Shown piece after piece: positions 12,885 to 15,739 of a stretch of DNA of 15,739 nt. Source of the stretch: JAAYGD01 sp964428195 (GTDB lineage: Bacteria > Bacillota_I > Bacilli_A > RF39 > UBA660); the NCBI GenBank assembly GCA_964428195.1, contig CAYRXC010000019.1:1-15739 (forward strand). The letters run 5' to 3'. The position numbers and the translations under genes were made by a program. Position 1 is the first letter of the stretch. Each line of letters starts with the position of its first letter. The notes under the pieces were generated by a model that was not told the origin of the DNA, searched no databases, and was given only the letters and a program-made list of their open reading frames with translations.

Positions 12885-14894
12885 TTAATTATATATTACT
12901 AACTCATGTTGTGCTCTAGTACTTGCAACATATAATAAAAATCTATCTTCATAATTATATTTAGATTTATTGAATACTATTACACTATCAAATTCCAAGC
13001 CTTTAGCTAAATAAGATGGAATAACAATAAACTTCTTTGAAAATTCTTTAGAATTTTTATCTATCAATGTTACCTTATATTTTTCTTTTATTTGATTATA
13101 TATATATAAAGCGTCTTTATCATCTTTAGTAATTATTGCTAGGGATTTATGAACTTTACTCATTCTTTCAATGTCTTCATAAAGATAATCAATATTTTCT
13201 CTAATAATTACTGGATAGATATCTTTTTTTCTAATAACTTCTACATTTTCTATATTTAATATATTATTTGAATATGCTATTATTTCTTGACTAGATCTAT
13301 ATGATTTATTTAGTTTTATATATATACCATTAAATATATCGTTTAAAATGTTTAAGTCTTCATATTTATAATATGGATTTATAGTTTGATTTATATCTCC
13401 AAGTATTGTAAAATGAGCTTTCTTAAATATTTTACTTATGATGATATATTGCAACATATTGTAATCTTGAGCTTCATCAATTACTACTTGGTTGATATTT
13501 GGTTCATAATGAAATCCATATAACATACTTTTCATATACGCAAAAAGAAGTGCATCTTCGTAATTAATTTTGTTTTTATTTACAAAATCTGCTATTTGAT
13601 TATCACTTAATTTTATTTTACAGTATTTACTATTAAAAAAATTGTAGTAAATAGTTTTTAAAGGAATATTGAAATTACATGCTTCTTTTAATAATCTACC
13701 ATATGTTTTTGCTCTTTGTTTATTACCTTTGTAATCTCTTTCACATAATTTGTTTGATATTTCTTTAATCCTAGAAAAAAGCGGAAAATTATCATATTTA
13801 TTATGAAGCAAATTATTTAATTCTTTTGCTTCGTGAATAAATTCATCGTTTTCAATTATATTTCTTTCGAATCTTGAATTATCTATAAAGGCTTTTATAT
13901 AATTATTTATATCATCTATTATTTGGTCACTTTGTTTATACTTTACAAGTTCTATGTTTTTCTCTTTGTAAGTATAATATCTCGAAATAAAATCTGAAAA
14001 AGTTTCAATATGTTTATATTCAGTAATTACATTATATAAATAATCATTAAATGTAGTTTGTAATGTATTCTCTTCTCCAAGTTCCGGTAATACATTTGAA
14101 ATATATTCTGTAAAAACATTGTTTGGAGAAAATATAAGTACGTTTCTAGAAGATAAATTTTCTATTTTGTAAAGTAAGAACGCTATTCTATGAAGTGCAA
14201 CAGATGTTTTACCTGATCCAGCTACCCCTTGTATAACAATACTATTATTTTCGTTTCCCCTAATTATATAGTTTTGTTCCTTTTGAATAGTATTGACAAT
14301 GTTTTCCATTTTTTCAGAAGATTCTTTTTCTAGTATTTCTTGTAATATATCATCACTAATATTTATACTATTATCAAACATTCTAATCAATTTTGAGTCT
14401 TTTATATTATACTGTCTCTTTCGCTTCAAATACCCTTCAATTTTGCCTTTAGGAGCCATATAATAGCAGTCCCCAATATCATAATCATAAAATAAACTAC
14501 ATATAGGACTTCTCCAATCATAAATAATATTTTCTAATGATTTAGACTCAACTAAATGAGTCATTCCTATATATATTAAATTTTCTTTATTATCTTCTTC
14601 AAAAATAATAGATCCAAAATAAGGATTATCTTTTGATTTCATTAAACTTAAAAAATATCTTTGTTCTCTCAACAAGATATTTGCTTCCATTTCACTTGAT
14701 GTTCTAATTACCGCTAATTCTTGAACATCTAAAGTTCCTTTATTTTCCCAACTATAAGTAATATACTCTTTAACCTTTTCTTTTTGTTTTAGAACTCTTC
14801 CACTCATTTCATCAATTGTGTTTAATAAAATTTTATTAACTTTTTCCAGTTTCTTTCTTTCGAGTATTAGCTCTTTTTCATCTAAAACTAACAT
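12885..14894 (-). CDS. helD: HelD-like superfamily 1 helicase/ATPase (RNA polymerase recycling factor)
   Basis: A 669-aa UvrD-like ATPase with HelD features. Residues 1-90 form a charged coiled-coil, as in the arm that enters the RNA polymerase secondary channel. The HelD-typical segment YDWRSP (125-130) with GKIEGYLKRKRQ (150-161) follows. Helicase motifs: Walker A GVAGSGKT (223-230), Walker B VVIDEAQD (470-477), GDINQ (499-503), SYRS (531-534), AKGLEFD (630-636) and ASTRAQHEL (657-665). HelD removes stalled RNA polymerase from DNA. It is shorter than B. subtilis HelD (about 774 aa), with little after the last motif. The SD GGAGG is close to the ATG. The DUF1292 gene ends 14 bp upstream. Class assignment is firm, exact role inferred. 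Confidence 0.88.
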   Translation of the reverse strand: MLVLDEKELILERKKLEKVNKILLNTIDEMSGRVLKQKEKVKEYITYSWENKGTLDVQELAVIRTSSEMEANILLREQRYFLSLMKSKDNPYFGSIIFEEDNKENLIYIGMTHLVESKSLENIIYDWRSPICSLFYDYDIGDCYYMAPKGKIEGYLKRKRQYNIKDSKLIRMFDNSINISDDILQEILEKESSEKMENIVNTIQKEQNYIIRGNENNSIVIQGVAGSGKTSVALHRIAFLLYKIENLSSRNVLIFSPNNVFTEYISNVLPELGEENTLQTTFNDYLYNVITEYKHIETFSDFISRYYTYKEKNIELVKYKQSDQIIDDINNYIKAFIDNSRFERNIIENDEFIHEAKELNNLLHNKYDNFPLFSRIKEISNKLCERDYKGNKQRAKTYGRLLKEACNFNIPLKTIYYNFFNSKYCKIKLSDNQIADFVNKNKINYEDALLFAYMKSMLYGFHYEPNINQVVIDEAQDYNMLQYIIISKIFKKAHFTILGDINQTINPYYKYEDLNILNDIFNGIYIKLNKSYRSSQEIIAYSNNILNIENVEVIRKKDIYPVIIRENIDYLYEDIERMSKVHKSLAIITKDDKDALYIYNQIKEKYKVTLIDKNSKEFSKKFIVIPSYLAKGLEFDSVIVFNKSKYNYEDRFLLYVASTRAQHELVIYN

Positions 14895-14908
14895 ACCCCT
14901 CCATTAAA

Positions 14909-15175
14909 CTATCTTTTTTCTATCAATTTATCCCTAACATAATCATAAAATAACGTAACCATTTTTGTTTCTTCATCAGGTATCGATTTTAAATTAATTA
15001 CCCCATTATTTTCTTCTATGTTAGCTATTAAGACTATACCAATATCTTGAGATTCATCATCATTTAAAGTATAAGCCATATATTCTTTATTATATTCCTC
15101 AATTTTAAATCTAAACAAAGTATTAATTTTGCATTCTATTCCTTCTTCATTTATTACGTTAATTACATTACTCAT
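14909..15175 (-). CDS. DUF1292 (YrzB-like) protein
   Basis: An 88-aa acidic protein that matches the general pattern of DUF1292: an acidic start (NEEGIECKINTLFRFKIE), a central EYMAYTL strand followed by acidic residues, IGIVLIANI, and the late IPDEETKMVTLFYDYVRD. The function of this family is unknown. In B. subtilis yrzB lies near mltG (yrrL); here DUF1292 is about 10 kb away from mltG and instead sits between a 120-aa unknown gene and HelD. Its ATG overlaps the upstream stop in ATGA, so translation is probably coupled. Confidence 0.75.
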   Translation of the reverse strand: MSNVINVINEEGIECKINTLFRFKIEEYNKEYMAYTLNDDESQDIGIVLIANIEENNGVINLKSIPDEETKMVTLFYDYVRDKLIEKR

Positions 15176-15534
15176 AATGCCATCCTATTTTTTTTTGATT
15201 CAACTAAATCTCTATCGATAATATTTTGAATACTAGAACCACTTGAATTAACATTTGCAACAGGAATAGAAGAATCATTTCCATTAACCATAAGAGTTTT
15301 TAATGGTTCTCTTAATTTTTCAACTTGTTTTACCAACAATGGTGTTGCTAATAATGTCGCTATTTCGCCAACTGGTCCATCTATTGGACAAACAGCTAGT
15401 ACAACAGTTGCAACAACACCACCTATTGTTACTAAAGCTTTAGTACTATCAACTATTCTATTTACATCTTCGGTATTAAATTTTTTAAATTTATTTATGT
15501 TATCTCTTTTTTCTGGAATTGCTAATATTCCCAT
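15172..15534 (-). CDS. Unrecognised 120-aa protein with a hydrophobic central segment
   Basis: I do not recognise a family. The N-terminus is charged (MGILAIPEKRDNINKFKK), residues 33-67 form a long hydrophobic stretch (ALVTIGGVVATVVLAVCPI, then GPVGEIATLLATPLL) that could be one or two membrane helices around a PIDGP turn, and the C-terminal 50 residues are polar and Ser/Asn-rich. The start has the SD GGAGGTT and an extended -10 promoter 15 nt upstream of the ATG. It leads a predicted five-gene operon (this gene, DUF1292, HelD, ArgRS, PHP). Its TGA stop overlaps the DUF1292 start. A small membrane-associated protein is likely; the function is unknown. Confidence 0.75.
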   Translation of the reverse strand: MGILAIPEKRDNINKFKKFNTEDVNRIVDSTKALVTIGGVVATVVLAVCPIDGPVGEIATLLATPLLVKQVEKLREPLKTLMVNGNDSSIPVANVNSSGSSIQNIIDRDLVESKKNRMAL

Positions 15535-15549
15535 ATAACCTCCATATTT

Positions 15550-15558
15550 AGTATATCA
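15550..15558 (-). promoter_or_regulatory. Extended -10 promoter of the five-gene operon
   Basis: On the - strand TGA-TATACT ends 15 nt before the start codon of the 120-aa gene. No convincing -35 is seen 16-18 nt upstream. Confidence 0.55.
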
Positions 15559-15606
15559 TATTATTTATTATTTAATATTATATTTGCAGTATTAATTTAA
15601 GTAAAT

Positions 15607-15632
15607 TATAAAACAAGACTTAACAAAGTCTT
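15607..15632 (-). terminator. Terminator of the tRNA-Glu transcript
   Basis: The 7-bp stem AAGACTT/AAGTCTT (15615-15621 with 15626-15632, loop AACA on the + strand) is followed on the - strand by GTTTTAT. It lies 22 bp after the tRNA CCA end and separates the tRNA from the next operon. Confidence 0.7.
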
Positions 15633-15654
15633 ATTATAAATATTCATAAATAAA

Positions 15655-15730
15655 TGGTGATCCGTATGGGGTTCGAACCCATGAATATCACCTTGAGAGG
15701 GTGACGTGTTAACCGCTTCACCAACGGACC
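15655..15730 (-). tRNA. tRNA-Glu (anticodon CUC)
   Basis: A complete 76-nt cloverleaf with encoded CCA (15657-15655). The acceptor GGTCCGT pairs with ACGGATC (one G-U pair), the discriminator is A, the D arm contains AAGCGGTTAA, the anticodon stem is TCACC/GGTGA, the loop CTCTCAA gives anticodon CUC (15697-15695), and the T arm is ATGGG-TTCGAAC-CCCAT. The acceptor, D-arm sequence and anticodon identify it as tRNA-Glu reading GAG. Its promoter is beyond the window. Confidence 0.95.
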
Positions 15731-15739
15731 AAATAATAG

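Noticed and set aside
1..15739. Mycoplasma-type genetic code (TGA = Trp), suggested by the low GC
   Set aside because: miaA and the 120-aa gene end in TGA exactly at ATGA overlaps with the next gene, and all conserved Trp residues are TGG.
1..15739. Mobile element, prophage or defence island
   Set aside because: No transposase, integrase, terminal repeats or known defence genes are visible; the helicase is of the HelD type with a housekeeping neighbourhood.

Overview
The window is chromosomal DNA from a very AT-rich (about a quarter G+C, judged by eye), Gram-positive-type bacterium of the Bacillota. TGA is a genuine stop codon (miaA ends in TGA within an ATGA overlap with mltG, and the 120-aa ORF ends in TGA overlapping the DUF1292 start) and Trp is TGG, so this is the standard bacterial code, not the Mycoplasma code. 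A peptidoglycan enzyme (MltG), an endonuclease-type MutL, HelD, KhpA and consensus SigA promoters with strong Shine-Dalgarno (SD) sites fit an uncultivated gut-type Bacilli lineage (for example RF39-like). That placement is inference.

Layout. On the + strand from 1 to about 2890: the tail of a FtsX/MacB-type ABC permease, an unrecognised 133-aa gene with its own promoter and terminator, a flippase-like membrane protein (LPG-synthase TM/AglD family), and a 43-aa highly basic protein with its own promoter, SD and terminator. Convergent on the - strand is rpsP-khpA (7.6 kb of - strand genes follow if mutL is included): rpsP-khpA has a perfect consensus promoter embedded in the terminator of the operon mutL-miaA-mltG-xre, whose genes overlap by 1 to 4 bases. 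A divergent promoter pair at 7447-7491 serves mutL (-) and an RlmM/FtsJ-type 2'-O-methyltransferase (+). That gene converges on a two-gene ABC-2 type exporter (- strand, 8554-10333). The last - strand operon reads, in transcription order, a 120-aa unknown protein, a DUF1292 protein, a HelD-like helicase, ArgRS and a PHP phosphoesterase, ending at a terminator at 10447-10474. A tRNA-Glu(CUC) with its own terminator closes the window.

The region is mainly housekeeping: translation (S16, KhpA, ArgRS, tRNA-Glu, MiaA, rRNA methyltransferase), repair (MutL), wall synthesis (MltG) and transcription recycling (HelD). I see no phage, insertion sequence, CRISPR array or defence system. The points worth a second look are in the compact gene-expression signals: stop codons sitting in or beside terminator loops, extended -10 promoters 15-23 nt from the start codon, a terminator that doubles as a promoter -35 region, a 10-bp inverted repeat flanking the exporter promoter region, and several small unrecognised proteins.
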